DNA from: Microbacterium sp. LWH3-1.2
GTDB taxonomy: Bacteria > Actinomycetota > Actinomycetes > Actinomycetales > Microbacteriaceae
Assembly (NCBI RefSeq): GCF_040675855.1
Contig: NZ_JBEGIK010000001.1
Coordinates: 434,001 to 498,000, forward strand
DNA length: 64,000 nt
Direction of reading: 5' to 3'
Below are positions 51,108 to 59,955 of the stretch, one piece after another. The translations under genes and the position numbers were made by a program. The notes beneath the pieces are model-generated. The model ran no database searches. It saw only the letters and a list, made by a program, of their open reading frames with translations, and was not told the DNA's origin. Position 1 is the stretch's first letter, and each line of letters starts with the position of its first letter.

Positions 51108-52934
51108 ATGCCCGAAGGCCAGTCGCTGGAGTTCTCAGGTGTCACCAAGCGCTTCGGCGCCGTCACGGCGGTCGCGGCCCTCACGGCCCGGGTCGAACCG
51201 GGAATGGTCACCGGATTCCTCGGCCCGAACGGCGCCGGCAAGACCACCACGCTCCGCGTGCTCCTCGGCCTCGAGAAGCCGACGGAAGGCCAGGCCACGA
51301 TCGGCGGCAGGCGCTACGCCGAGCTCGACGAACCGCTGCAGACCGTGGGCGCTGTGCTCGAGGCATCCAGCTTCCATCCCGGCCGCACCGCCGCCGCACA
51401 CCTCACGATCTACGCGCAGGCCGCCGGCATCGCCAAGTCACGGGTGGGCGAAGTGCTGGACCTCGTGGGATTGACGGATGCGGCGAACCGCAAGGTCGGC
51501 GGATACTCGCTGGGCATGCGCCAGCGCCTCGGCCTCGCGTACGCGCTGCTCGGCGACCCGGGCGTGCTCGTGCTCGACGAGCCCGCGAACGGACTGGATC
51601 CCGAGGGCATCCGCTGGATGCGCGGGTTCCTCCGGCAGCTCGCCGGCGAGGGCCGCACCGTGCTCGTCTCATCGCACCTGCTCGCCGAGGTGCAGCAGAC
51701 CGTCGACGCGCTGGTGATCATCTCGCGCGGACGCCTGGTGTTCCAAGGCGGGGTCGACGAGCTCACCGACCCGCGCGAGTACGCCACCGTCGTCGACTCC
51801 CCCGACCGGGCGGCGCTGAGCGCGGCGCTGAAGGCCGCGGGGGTGCCGTTCGAGGTGCTGCGCTCGGGACTCACCGTGCGCGGCGTCGACCCGACCGAGG
51901 TCGGCGCGGCGGCCGCCGCGGGCGGTGTCGCGCTGTCGTCGCTGCACCGTCGCGGCCCGGCGCTGGAAGAGGTCTTCCTCGACCTGGTGAACGGCACGCG
52001 GGTGCACCGTAGCGCGGCCGGATATGGCGGGAGCGCGGATGCTGCGCCCCCCGCACCGCCTGTCGCGACGCCTCCCGATTCCGAGCGGGCCGCCGAGTCG
52101 GCGCTCACGGCGGCGGGGCTCGACGCCGAGGCGACCGCAGCGCCCGGCGCGGCATCCGCGCTGGCGGCCGCCGCCGGCGCCGCCTGGGCGGCGGAGCATG
52201 ACCGCGACAAGCCCGACGCGGACATCGAGCCCGACCTCTCGCCGAGCGAGCTCGCGAGTCGAAACGCAGAGTCGAAGCGCCCCCCGCACGGCGCAGACAC
52301 CGAGCCCGATGTTCGTCCGGCTCCCGCCCCCGTCGCGTATTCGGTGGCGAGCACCGGCGTGATCGACATCGTGCCTTCGACTCCCCCCGAGGACGCCGAT
52401 CCCGAGGTCGAGGCCGAACCCGGACCTGCACCCGAGCCGCAACCGTCACCCGTTCCCGAGCCCGCGCCCGCAGACCCCTGGGCTCCCGAAGACGCGAATC
52501 CCGATGTCGACGCCATCGGCGAGATCGACGACGAGCTCTCGACCCTCGAGCCGCCCGACGGCGGCGACGACCGCCCGTGGGAGCACTACGTCAAGACCGA
52601 CTCCGACATCGAGGCCGACGCGTTCTTCGCCGCCTTCGACCACACCGCCCCGAACGGGCAACCCGAGCCCGGCCCCCAGGGCGAACCCGAACCCGAACCC
52701 GACGCCGAGCCCGAGCCCGACCTCGAGGGCGAACTCGAACCCGAGCTCGAGCCCGAAGCCTGGGTGCCGCCCGAAGCCGAGGCCTTCGAGGACGCCGTCA
52801 TCCGCACCGCGCCCGCGGCCGACGCCGGATCCGCGCACGAGCCGGGGGACGAGGCATCCGTTGCCCCGTCCGACGACGAACCGGCGGCGGATGCCGTCAC
52901 CGCACCCGCCGACGAGGAAGGGGGCGACCGATGA
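51108..52934 (+). CDS. ABC transporter ATP-binding protein with a 300-residue acidic tail
   Basis: 608 residues from ATG 51108 (GAGAGGG upstream; TAGATT -10 at 51062). Residues 1-305 are a normal exporter ATPase: GPNGAGKTT, signature YSLGMRQRL, VLVLDEPANGLD, SSHLL. Residues about 306-608 are disordered, Ala-, Pro- and Glu-rich with EPEPEPDAEPEP-type runs, and include SELASRNAESKRP (380-392) from a dispersed DNA repeat. Overlaps its permease by ATGA. The tail has no known counterpart in this family. Confidence 0.9.
   Translation: MPEGQSLEFSGVTKRFGAVTAVAALTARVEPGMVTGFLGPNGAGKTTTLRVLLGLEKPTEGQATIGGRRYAELDEPLQTVGAVLEASSFHPGRTAAAHLTIYAQAAGIAKSRVGEVLDLVGLTDAANRKVGGYSLGMRQRLGLAYALLGDPGVLVLDEPANGLDPEGIRWMRGFLRQLAGEGRTVLVSSHLLAEVQQTVDALVIISRGRLVFQGGVDELTDPREYATVVDSPDRAALSAALKAAGVPFEVLRSGLTVRGVDPTEVGAAAAAGGVALSSLHRRGPALEEVFLDLVNGTRVHRSAAGYGGSADAAPPAPPVATPPDSERAAESALTAAGLDAEATAAPGAASALAAAAGAAWAAEHDRDKPDADIEPDLSPSELASRNAESKRPPHGADTEPDVRPAPAPVAYSVASTGVIDIVPSTPPEDADPEVEAEPGPAPEPQPSPVPEPAPADPWAPEDANPDVDAIGEIDDELSTLEPPDGGDDRPWEHYVKTDSDIEADAFFAAFDHTAPNGQPEPGPQGEPEPEPDAEPEPDLEGELEPELEPEAWVPPEAEAFEDAVIRTAPAADAGSAHEPGDEASVAPSDDEPAADAVTAPADEEGGDR
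52244..52267. repeat. dispersed repeat copy inside the ABC ATPase tail
   Basis: GAGCGAG-N3-GCGAGTCGAAACGC, in frame, coding SELASRNA. The flanking protein is low-complexity. Same reading frame as the copy in fbiC. Confidence 0.85.
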
Positions 52935-53749
52935 GCCTCACCGCCGCGACCCGCGCCGAGAGCACGAAGCTGTTCTCGACGAGTATCTGGTGGATCCTCG
53001 CGATCGTCCTGTTCGCGTACGTCGCGTTCACGGCAGCGGCGCTCGGCTTCGTCTACGCGGCGGCCGCGACGGGCTCGCTCCCCGGCAACGCGCCGCCGCT
53101 GCCCGAGGAGGGCCTCGCCGCGACGCTGTACAGCACGGCGACCACCGTCGGCTACGTCTTCCCGCTGCTGGTGGGCACGCTCATGGTGACCGCGGAGTTC
53201 CGCCACAAGACCTTGACGCCCACGTTCCTCGCAACGCCCCGCCGCGGCCGCGTGCTCGTCGCGAAGCTCGCCGTGGGCGTGCTGATCGGCGTCGTGCTCG
53301 GGGTCATCGGCATCGTCGCGGCGGTCGGCACCTCGGCGGCGTTCCTCGCCGGGTTCGGGCTCGCGACGGACATCACCTCGCCCGCCACGTGGGCGATGCT
53401 CGGACGGATGCTGCTCGCGTACGTCCTCTGGACGCTCATCGGCGTCGGTGTCGGCGCCCTCGTGCGCAATCAGGTGGGCGCGATCGTCGGCGTGCTCGTG
53501 TTCACGCAGTTCATCGAGCCGATCGGACGCACCGCGGCCGCGTTCGTGGAGGGTCTGTCGGACGTCACGCGCTTCCTGCCGGGAGCCGCAAGCGATGCGC
53601 TGGTCGGTGCGAGCGTGTACGCGGCGACGATCCCGCAGGGCTCGGCGGACCCGCTCGAGTGGTGGGTAGGCGGACTCGTCCTGCTCGGCTACGCGATCGT
53701 GTTCGTCGTGCTCGGCCACCTGGTGAGCTGGCGCCGCGACGTCAGCTGA
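52931..53749 (+). CDS. ABC transporter permease (ABC-2 type)
   Basis: 272 residues, six helices. AESTKLFSTSIWWIL at the N-terminus and AEFRHKTLTPTFLATPRRGRVLVAK are typical of ABC-2 permeases with the EFRxxT coupling segment. Partner of the ATPase upstream. Substrate unknown. Confidence 0.93.
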   Translation: MSLTAATRAESTKLFSTSIWWILAIVLFAYVAFTAAALGFVYAAAATGSLPGNAPPLPEEGLAATLYSTATTVGYVFPLLVGTLMVTAEFRHKTLTPTFLATPRRGRVLVAKLAVGVLIGVVLGVIGIVAAVGTSAAFLAGFGLATDITSPATWAMLGRMLLAYVLWTLIGVGVGALVRNQVGAIVGVLVFTQFIEPIGRTAAAFVEGLSDVTRFLPGAASDALVGASVYAATIPQGSADPLEWWVGGLVLLGYAIVFVVLGHLVSWRRDVS

Positions 53750-53773
53750 CCCGCCTGCGAGTCCGTCGAACCG

Positions 53774-54238
53774 TCAGACGGCGGGAGCCGGTGCCGGCGT
53801 CTTGCGCCCCCGCGGCTTGCGCTCGGGAACGACCGGGATGGTCCCCGTCTCGGCCGCGATGTCGACGACGTCGGTCGGCTCGGCCGCGACCTCGACCCGC
53901 AGGGCCTGCACGAGCGCGAGACCGTGACGCGTGGTGAGGATCACCCGCTGGAACTCGGGGTGCCCCTCGAGGTCGATCACGACGCTCGGACGGCGCCGGC
54001 GGATGATCGCGAAATCGTCCCCGCCCGCGGAGCGCCAGGTGCCGGCCGCGATGATGCCGCGCACGTGGGTGCCGGGGCTCGGGATGCCGCGCAGCCACGT
54101 CCACGCGTCGTCGGTGAGCTGCACCTTGGTGATGGTCGAGCGTTCGATGACGACATTCCCCTTGCGGAATGACAGGGCGCGCTCGGACACCGACAGCACG
54201 ACTTCGAGCTGCGTCGAGTCGAGCAGCAGCGTCACCAT
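53774..54238 (-). CDS. hypothetical PH-like domain protein
   Basis: 154 residues from ATG 54238 (CAGACT lies 6 nt upstream, leaderless-like). Strand-rich N-terminal 110 residues (LEVVLSVSERALSFRKGNVVIERSTI, GTHVRGIIAAGTWRS, DDFAIIRRRRPSVVIDLEG) resemble small bacterial PH-like proteins; a Pro/Lys-rich tail follows. Divergent from fbiC. Confidence 0.75.
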   Translation of the reverse strand: MVTLLLDSTQLEVVLSVSERALSFRKGNVVIERSTITKVQLTDDAWTWLRGIPSPGTHVRGIIAAGTWRSAGGDDFAIIRRRRPSVVIDLEGHPEFQRVILTTRHGLALVQALRVEVAAEPTDVVDIAAETGTIPVVPERKPRGRKTPAPAPAV

Positions 54239-54342
54239 GTGCCCAGTCTGCCAGCGCGGGCGCACGGAACCGGACTCATTTGCTTACGGGAGGGCAACGA
54301 TCCTTCGGCCCCGGTACCCGTAGGCGGTGCAAGACTGGGTCG

Positions 54343-56751
54343 GTGACCGTCGTGTCCCCCTCCGTCACCGCGTCGTCCCGGACCGCCTCCCCCGCGGCCG
54401 TCGACGCCGCGCTCGCGCGCGCCGCAGCCGGCGAGCGTCTGGACGCGGCCGACGCCGAGACACTGCTGGTCGCGACCGGCGAGCAGTTCGAGCGCCTGCT
54501 CGAGATCGCCGGCGATCTGCGCGACGCCGGGCTCGCGGCATCCGGTCGTCCCGGCGTGATCACGTATTCACGCAAGGTGTTCGTGCCGCTCACGACGCTG
54601 TGCCGCGACCGCTGCCACTACTGCGTGTTCGTCGACACCCCCGGGCAGCTCCTCAAGAAGCACAGGCCCGCGTACATGTCGCCCGAGCAGGTCCTCTCCG
54701 TCGTGCGCCAGGGGCAGGCGTCGGGCTGCAAGGAGGTGCTCCTGACCCTCGGCGATCGTCCCGAGCAGCGGTGGCCCGAGGCCCGCGCGTGGCTGGATGA
54801 GCACGGGTTCGCCTCGACGATCGAGTACGTCGCGCACATCGCGCGCCTGGTGACCGCCGAAACCGGTCTGCTCGCACACGCCAACCCCGGCGTCATGAGC
54901 GTGGACGAGCTGCGGATGCTGCGTCCCACCGCGCCGTCGATGGGCATGATGCTCGAGACGACCTCGCGTCGGCTGTTCGAGGAGCCCGGGCAGGTGCACT
55001 TCGGCTCGCCCGACAAGGACCCGACGGTGAGGCTCGAGGTGATCGAGGCCGCGGGGCGTGAGCGGGTGCCGTTCACCACCGGGATCCTCGTCGGCATCGG
55101 CGAGACCGTGCGCGACCGCGCCGAGTCGCTCGTCGCGATCCGCCAGGCTCACGAACGGCATCAGGTCGACGGGCAGGGCCACGTGCAGGAGGTGATCGTG
55201 CAGAACTTCCGCGCGAAGCCCCGCACCGCGATGCAGGGCGCACCCGACGCAGATCTGCTCGGGTACGTCGCCGCCGTCGCGGTGGCCCGGCTGGTGATGG
55301 GCCCTCGGATGCGGATCCAGGTGCCGCCCAACCTGTCGGACGCCACGGAGTTCGGCCTGCTGGTGCGCGCCGGCGCCGACGACTGGGGCGGGGTCTCGCC
55401 CCTCACCGCCGACCACGTGAATCCCGAGCGCCCGTGGCCGCACCTCGACGACCTCGCGCGTATGACGGCGGAGCTGGGGTTCGAGCTGCGCGAGCGCCTG
55501 ACCGCGCAGCCCGAGTTCGTGCTGGCCGCCCAGACGTGGATCGACCCCGCGCTGCGCCCGGCGGTAGCCGCGCTGGCGGATCCCGCGACGGGCCTTGCCC
55601 ATCGATCGTCGAGCGAGCGAGGAAGGCGGTCGTTGAGCGAGCTTGCGAGTCGAAACGCAGCGTCCAAACGCCCGCAGCGCGGCGACGAGCCAGGTCGCGC
55701 AGACATCCGGCGTCTCGCCGAGGCCGCGGCAGCCGATCCCCTCGCGCTCGACGACGCCGAGTGGGTCGCGCTCCTCGAAGCCACCGGCGACGAGCTGGAG
55801 GTGCTCGCGGCGACCGCCGACGACGTGCGACGCTACACGGTGGGCGAAGCGGTCACCCTCGTGGTGAACCGCAACCTCACCTCCACCGGCCTCCGCGCGA
55901 GCGGGACCGACGACCCCGCGACGTTCACCCTCGACGACGTCGGCGCGATCGCGGCCGACGCATGGGGTCTCGGGGCCACCGAGCTCTGCGTGCAGGGGCT
56001 CCTCGCCGCGTCGGAAGACCCATCGGGTTACCTCGAGATCGCGCGCAGGGTGAAGGCCGCGGCCCCGCGCATTCATCTCCATGCGTACCGCCCTCAGGAT
56101 GTGCGCGACCTCGCCGACCGCTCCGGCCTGACGCTCGACGAGGCCCTCGCCGCGATGCGCGGCGCGGGCGTCGACACCGTCCCGGGGACGGGCGTCAAGG
56201 TGCTGAGTGAACGCGTCCGCGGGCTCGTCGCGCCGACGGACCTCGAGATCGACCCGTGGATCGAAGGGATCACGGCCGCGCACCGTGCCGGGTTCCGCTC
56301 GACGAGCGTGATCTTCTACGGTCACGTCGAGACCGCCGCCGAGCGCATCGCACACCTGCGACAGCTGCGCGCGATCCAGGACGACACCCGCGGCTTCAGC
56401 GAGTTCGTGCCGATCCCGCTGCCCGGACCCGCCGGCGGTGTCCCGCTCGTCCCCGGCCGCGCGGCGCTCGACGAGCACCGCGCCATGGTCGCCGTCTCCC
56501 GGCTGCTGCTGTCGGGCAGCATCCCGCACATCCAGATCCCCTGGACGCGCGTCGGGCGCGCGGCGTCCGTCGTCCTGCTGCAGTCCGGCGGCGACGACCT
56601 CGGCGGCACCCTGCTCGACGGCCGCGTGAAGCCCGAGGCCGGCATCGAGCACGGGCTCGAACTGCCCGTGACGGACGCCTCGGCCATGGTGTCGCGCCTG
56701 TTCCGGCCGTTCCGCCTCCGCACCACCACCTACGGCCAGGTCGCCCGATGA
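54343..56751 (+). CDS. fbiC: FO synthase FbiC (CofG-CofH fusion) with a degenerate CofH half
   Basis: 802 residues from GTG 54343 (AAGACT 6 nt upstream). The CofG half (about 60-400) is intact: C87-x3-C91-x2-C94 in TLCRDRCHYCVF, followed by ETTSRRLFEEPGQVHFGS and VIVQNFRAKP. The linker carries SELASRNAASKRP (432-444) from a dispersed repeat. The CofH half aligns by eye (VVNRN at 507-511, ATELCVQG, FRSTSVIFYGHVE, FSEFVPIPLPG), but the iron-sulfur loop is gone: NRNLTSTG runs straight to LRASGTDDPATFTL with no CxxxCxxC. FO synthesis normally needs both clusters. First gene of a tight four-gene operon. Confidence 0.92.
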   Translation: MTVVSPSVTASSRTASPAAVDAALARAAAGERLDAADAETLLVATGEQFERLLEIAGDLRDAGLAASGRPGVITYSRKVFVPLTTLCRDRCHYCVFVDTPGQLLKKHRPAYMSPEQVLSVVRQGQASGCKEVLLTLGDRPEQRWPEARAWLDEHGFASTIEYVAHIARLVTAETGLLAHANPGVMSVDELRMLRPTAPSMGMMLETTSRRLFEEPGQVHFGSPDKDPTVRLEVIEAAGRERVPFTTGILVGIGETVRDRAESLVAIRQAHERHQVDGQGHVQEVIVQNFRAKPRTAMQGAPDADLLGYVAAVAVARLVMGPRMRIQVPPNLSDATEFGLLVRAGADDWGGVSPLTADHVNPERPWPHLDDLARMTAELGFELRERLTAQPEFVLAAQTWIDPALRPAVAALADPATGLAHRSSSERGRRSLSELASRNAASKRPQRGDEPGRADIRRLAEAAAADPLALDDAEWVALLEATGDELEVLAATADDVRRYTVGEAVTLVVNRNLTSTGLRASGTDDPATFTLDDVGAIAADAWGLGATELCVQGLLAASEDPSGYLEIARRVKAAAPRIHLHAYRPQDVRDLADRSGLTLDEALAAMRGAGVDTVPGTGVKVLSERVRGLVAPTDLEIDPWIEGITAAHRAGFRSTSVIFYGHVETAAERIAHLRQLRAIQDDTRGFSEFVPIPLPGPAGGVPLVPGRAALDEHRAMVAVSRLLLSGSIPHIQIPWTRVGRAASVVLLQSGGDDLGGTLLDGRVKPEAGIEHGLELPVTDASAMVSRLFRPFRLRTTTYGQVAR
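55608..55658. repeat. dispersed repeat copies inside fbiC linker
   Basis: A partial unit CGTCGAGCGAGCGAGG at 55608-55623, then a full unit GAGCGAG-N3-GCGAGTCGAAACGC at 55635-55658, both in the same orientation. Coded peptide SLSELASRNAASKRP. Placed exactly between the two radical-SAM halves. Confidence 0.85.
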
Positions 56752-58217
56752 CCCGCGTGGAGGTCGCGATCGTCGGTGCCGGATTCGCCGGCATCGGCGT
56801 GGCCTCGGCGCTGCGCCGGGCGGGCCGCGATGACTTCGTCGTGCTGGAGCGCGGGGGCTCCGTCGGCGGGACGTGGCGCGACAACACGTACCCGGGCATC
56901 GCGTGCGACGTGCCCTCGCACCTGTACGGCTTCGCTGCGCACCCGAATCCGGCGTGGTCGGGCACGTACGCGAAGGGGGCGGAGATCCACGCGTACCTCG
57001 AGCACGTCGTCGACGCCGAGGGCCTGGGCGACCGTCTCCGCCTTCGCACCCCGATGCGATCGGCCGAATGGGATGCCGCGCACCGGGTGTGGCGCCTCAC
57101 CACGTCCGGCGGTGTCATCGTGGCCGACGCGCTCGTGCTCGCGTGCGGACGCCTCACCGAGCCGACCATCCCCCGGATCCCCGGGCTCGAACAGTTCCCG
57201 GGACCGCTCTTCCACTCGGCGCGGTGGGACCACTCCGCCGATCTCGTCGGCGCGCGCGTAGGCGTGGTCGGCACCGGGGCCAGCGCCGTGCAGATCGTGC
57301 CGGAGCTCGCCCGCACCGCGGCGCACGTGACACTCTTCCAGCGAACGCCCGCGTGGATCGTGCCGCGGGGCGGCGACGCGTACTCCGACGCCGATCGGGC
57401 CCGCTTCGCCGCGACCCCGCAGGCGCTGGAAGCCCTCCGTGCCGAGCTCTACGCCGAGGGGGAGGCGCGGTTCGCGTCGCGTTCGGGCGATTCCGCGGCG
57501 GCCGCCCAGGCCGAGGCCGTCGCGCTCGCGCACCTCGAACGACAGGTCGCCGACCCCGCGCTGCGCGCCGCGCTCACCCCCGACTACGCGTTCGGCTGCA
57601 AGCGCGTGCTGCTGTCGGACGACTTCTATCCCGCCGTCGCGTCCGACGCCGTCTCGCTCGTGTCCTCCGCGCTGGCGGAGGTGGAGGGGTCGGCGCTCGT
57701 CGCCTCCGACGGCACCCGCCGCGAGGTCGACGCGCTCGTCCTGGCGACGGGGTTCGCCTCGACCCGCCAGCCCTACGCCGAGCTCGTCACCGGCGAGGAC
57801 GGCGTGACGCTCGCCGAGCACTGGTCGGGCGGCATGACGGCGTTCGCCTCGACCGTCGTCTCGGGCTTCCCGAATCTCTTCGTGCTGAACGGCCCGAACG
57901 CGTCTCTCGGCCACTCGTCGTCCGTGCTCATGATCGAGGAGCAGGCGGGCTACGTCACCCGTGCCCTCGACGCCCGCGCCGGCCGCGTGCTGCGTGTCGA
58001 CCCCGAGGCCGAGCGCGCCTACACCGAGGAGATCGCGCAGGCCGCGGCATCCACCCGCTGGATGACGGGCGGATGCCGCAACTGGTACGTCGACGAGCGC
58101 TCCGGCCGGCTCGCCCTGCTGTGGCCCGGCACGGTCGACGCCTTCCGCGAGCGACTCGGCCGGGCCGACGGTTCCGAGTTCCTCCCCGAACCCGCTCTCG
58201 AAGGGAGCACCCGATGA
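56748..58217 (+). CDS. Baeyer-Villiger-type flavin monooxygenase
   Basis: 489 residues. First Rossmann motif GAGFAGIGVAS, GGTWRDNTYPGIACDVPSHLY, the BVMO fingerprint region FPGPLFHSARWDH, second Rossmann GTGASAVQIVPELA and ATGF. Uses FAD and NADPH to oxidise ketones. Overlaps fbiC and fgd by ATGA, so it is embedded in the F420 operon, where such an enzyme is not a standard member. Confidence 0.92.
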   Translation: MTRVEVAIVGAGFAGIGVASALRRAGRDDFVVLERGGSVGGTWRDNTYPGIACDVPSHLYGFAAHPNPAWSGTYAKGAEIHAYLEHVVDAEGLGDRLRLRTPMRSAEWDAAHRVWRLTTSGGVIVADALVLACGRLTEPTIPRIPGLEQFPGPLFHSARWDHSADLVGARVGVVGTGASAVQIVPELARTAAHVTLFQRTPAWIVPRGGDAYSDADRARFAATPQALEALRAELYAEGEARFASRSGDSAAAAQAEAVALAHLERQVADPALRAALTPDYAFGCKRVLLSDDFYPAVASDAVSLVSSALAEVEGSALVASDGTRREVDALVLATGFASTRQPYAELVTGEDGVTLAEHWSGGMTAFASTVVSGFPNLFVLNGPNASLGHSSSVLMIEEQAGYVTRALDARAGRVLRVDPEAERAYTEEIAQAAASTRWMTGGCRNWYVDERSGRLALLWPGTVDAFRERLGRADGSEFLPEPALEGSTR

Positions 58218-59224
58218 CCGTCCCCCTGCGCTTCGGCTACAAGGCCTCCGCCGAGCAGTTCGGTCCCGCCGAGCTGCTCGACTATGCGATTCAGGCCGAG
58301 GACGCCGGGTTCGACTCGGTGTTCATCTCGGACCACCTGCAACCGTGGCTGCACGACGGCGGGCACGCCCCGGCATCCGTCCCCTGGCTCGGCGCGCTCG
58401 GCGCCAAGACCTCGCGGGTGCTGATCGGAACCTCGGTGCTGACGCCGACCTTCCGCTACAACCCGACGGTCGTCGCGCAGGACTTCGCGACGCTCGGAGT
58501 GATGTACCCGGGGCGCGTGATCCTCGGCGTCGGCACGGGCGAGGCGCTCAACGAGGCGAATCTCGGGATCACCTGGCCCGATCCGCCGGAGCGGTTCCAG
58601 CGGCTCAAGGAGGCCATCGGCCTCATCCGCCGGCTGTGGTCGGAGGATCGCGTCAACTTCGACGGCACGTACTACACGGCCCGCAACATCACGATCTACG
58701 ACAAGCTGCCCGAGCCCGTCCCGATCTACATCGGTGCCGCCGGTCCCGCCGCGACGCGCCTCGCCGGCCGCATCGCGGACGGCTTCATCACGACGTCGGG
58801 CAAGAAGCGGGAGCTCTACACCGACACCCTGTTGCCCGCGCTGCACGAGGGGCTCGAGAAGGCCGGCCGCCCGGCCGACGCGATCGACACGCTGATGGAG
58901 ATCAAGGTCTCACTCGACGAGACCATCGAGGCCGCGCGGGAGAAGACCCGGTTCTGGGCACCGCTCGCCCTCACCCCCGAGGAGAAGATGGGCGTCGACG
59001 ACCCGATCGAGATGCAGCGGCTCGGCGAGGCGCTGCCGATCGAGCGCGCGGCGTCGCGGTTCATCGTCTCGGACGATCCCGACGAGCACGTCGAGCGCAT
59101 CGGCTGGTACCTCGGCCTCGGCTTCCGCCACCTCGTCTTCCACGACCCGGGCCACGACCAGGGCGCGTTCCTGCGGATGTACGGCGAAGAGATCCTGCCG
59201 CGCCTGCGCGCGAAGTACGCGTGA
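58214..59224 (+). CDS. fgd: F420-dependent glucose-6-phosphate dehydrogenase
   Basis: 336 residues. Very close to mycobacterial FGD1 by eye: FGYKASAEQFGPAEL, SDHLQPWLHDGGHAP, GTSVLTPTFRYNP, GVGTGEALNE, DGFITTSGK, RFWAPLALTPEEK, DDPIEMQRL, LVFHDPGHDQ. Luciferase-like TIM barrel that reduces F420 with glucose-6-phosphate. It supplies reduced F420 to the cell and implies that F420 is used. GTGA overlap with fbiD. Confidence 0.95.
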   Translation: MTVPLRFGYKASAEQFGPAELLDYAIQAEDAGFDSVFISDHLQPWLHDGGHAPASVPWLGALGAKTSRVLIGTSVLTPTFRYNPTVVAQDFATLGVMYPGRVILGVGTGEALNEANLGITWPDPPERFQRLKEAIGLIRRLWSEDRVNFDGTYYTARNITIYDKLPEPVPIYIGAAGPAATRLAGRIADGFITTSGKKRELYTDTLLPALHEGLEKAGRPADAIDTLMEIKVSLDETIEAAREKTRFWAPLALTPEEKMGVDDPIEMQRLGEALPIERAASRFIVSDDPDEHVERIGWYLGLGFRHLVFHDPGHDQGAFLRMYGEEILPRLRAKYA

Positions 59225-59955
59225 CCGCGCTGTTCGGCCGACGCAGGCAGAACTCCGCGGATTCCGACGCCGACCGCTCCGATTCCGCCTCCCGGGGCGC
59301 CGAGGTCGACGGATCCGTGGAGTCTCGCCGATCCCGGTGGGTCGTGGTGGTGCCGGTCAAGCCCTCCGCGCGCGCGAAGTCGCGCCTCGAGGTCGCCGGC
59401 GTCGGCCGCGGCGACCTCGCCCGCGCCATCGCCCTCGACACGCTGGCGGCGGCGAGCGCGTGCGAGCTCGTCGCGCAGGTCGTCGTGGTGACCGACGACG
59501 CCGCCCTCGCGCGCGAAGCGGCGATGATCCCGGCGCTGCGGTTCGTCCCCGAAGGCGACGCGCACGGGCTCGACGCCGCGGTGGCGGCGGGCGTCGCGGC
59601 GATCGATCCGAACGGACGGATGCCGCGCGCCGCGCTCCTGGGCGACCTTCCGGCGCTGCGACCCGCCGATCTCGCCGACGCGCTGCGGGCCGCAGCATCC
59701 GTCCCCCGCGGCGTCGTTCCCGACGCGGAAGGCACGGGATCGACGCTCGTCACGGCGGGCCCGGGGACCGCCTGGGCGTCGTCGTTCGGCGACGGCTCGT
59801 TCGCACGGCACGTCGCGCTCGGGTGCACGGTGATCGGGATTCCGGATGCCTCGACCCTCCGCCGCGACGTCGACACCGCCGACCAGCTCGACACCGCTCG
59901 CGCGCTGGGCCTGGGCCCGCGCACGGCGGTCCTCGTCGCCTCCGCCCACGGATAG
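59221..59955 (+). CDS. fbiD: phosphoenolpyruvate/2-phospholactate guanylyltransferase
   Basis: 244 residues from GTG, with a polar 38-residue N-terminal extension before WVVVVPVKPSARAKSRL. Nucleotidyltransferase fold with VVVVTDD, PEGDAHGLDAAVAAG and LLGDLPALRPADL, as in CofC/FbiD. Makes the GTP-activated precursor that FbiA joins to FO. Last gene of the fbiC operon. Confidence 0.93.
   Translation: MTALFGRRRQNSADSDADRSDSASRGAEVDGSVESRRSRWVVVVPVKPSARAKSRLEVAGVGRGDLARAIALDTLAAASACELVAQVVVVTDDAALAREAAMIPALRFVPEGDAHGLDAAVAAGVAAIDPNGRMPRAALLGDLPALRPADLADALRAAASVPRGVVPDAEGTGSTLVTAGPGTAWASSFGDGSFARHVALGCTVIGIPDASTLRRDVDTADQLDTARALGLGPRTAVLVASAHG

Noticed and set aside
55829-55950. Frameshift as the cause of the missing CofH cysteines
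   Set aside because: The same frame carries recognisable CofH sequence on both sides (VVNRN before, ATELCVQG after), and no alternative frame there supplies a CxxxCxxC.
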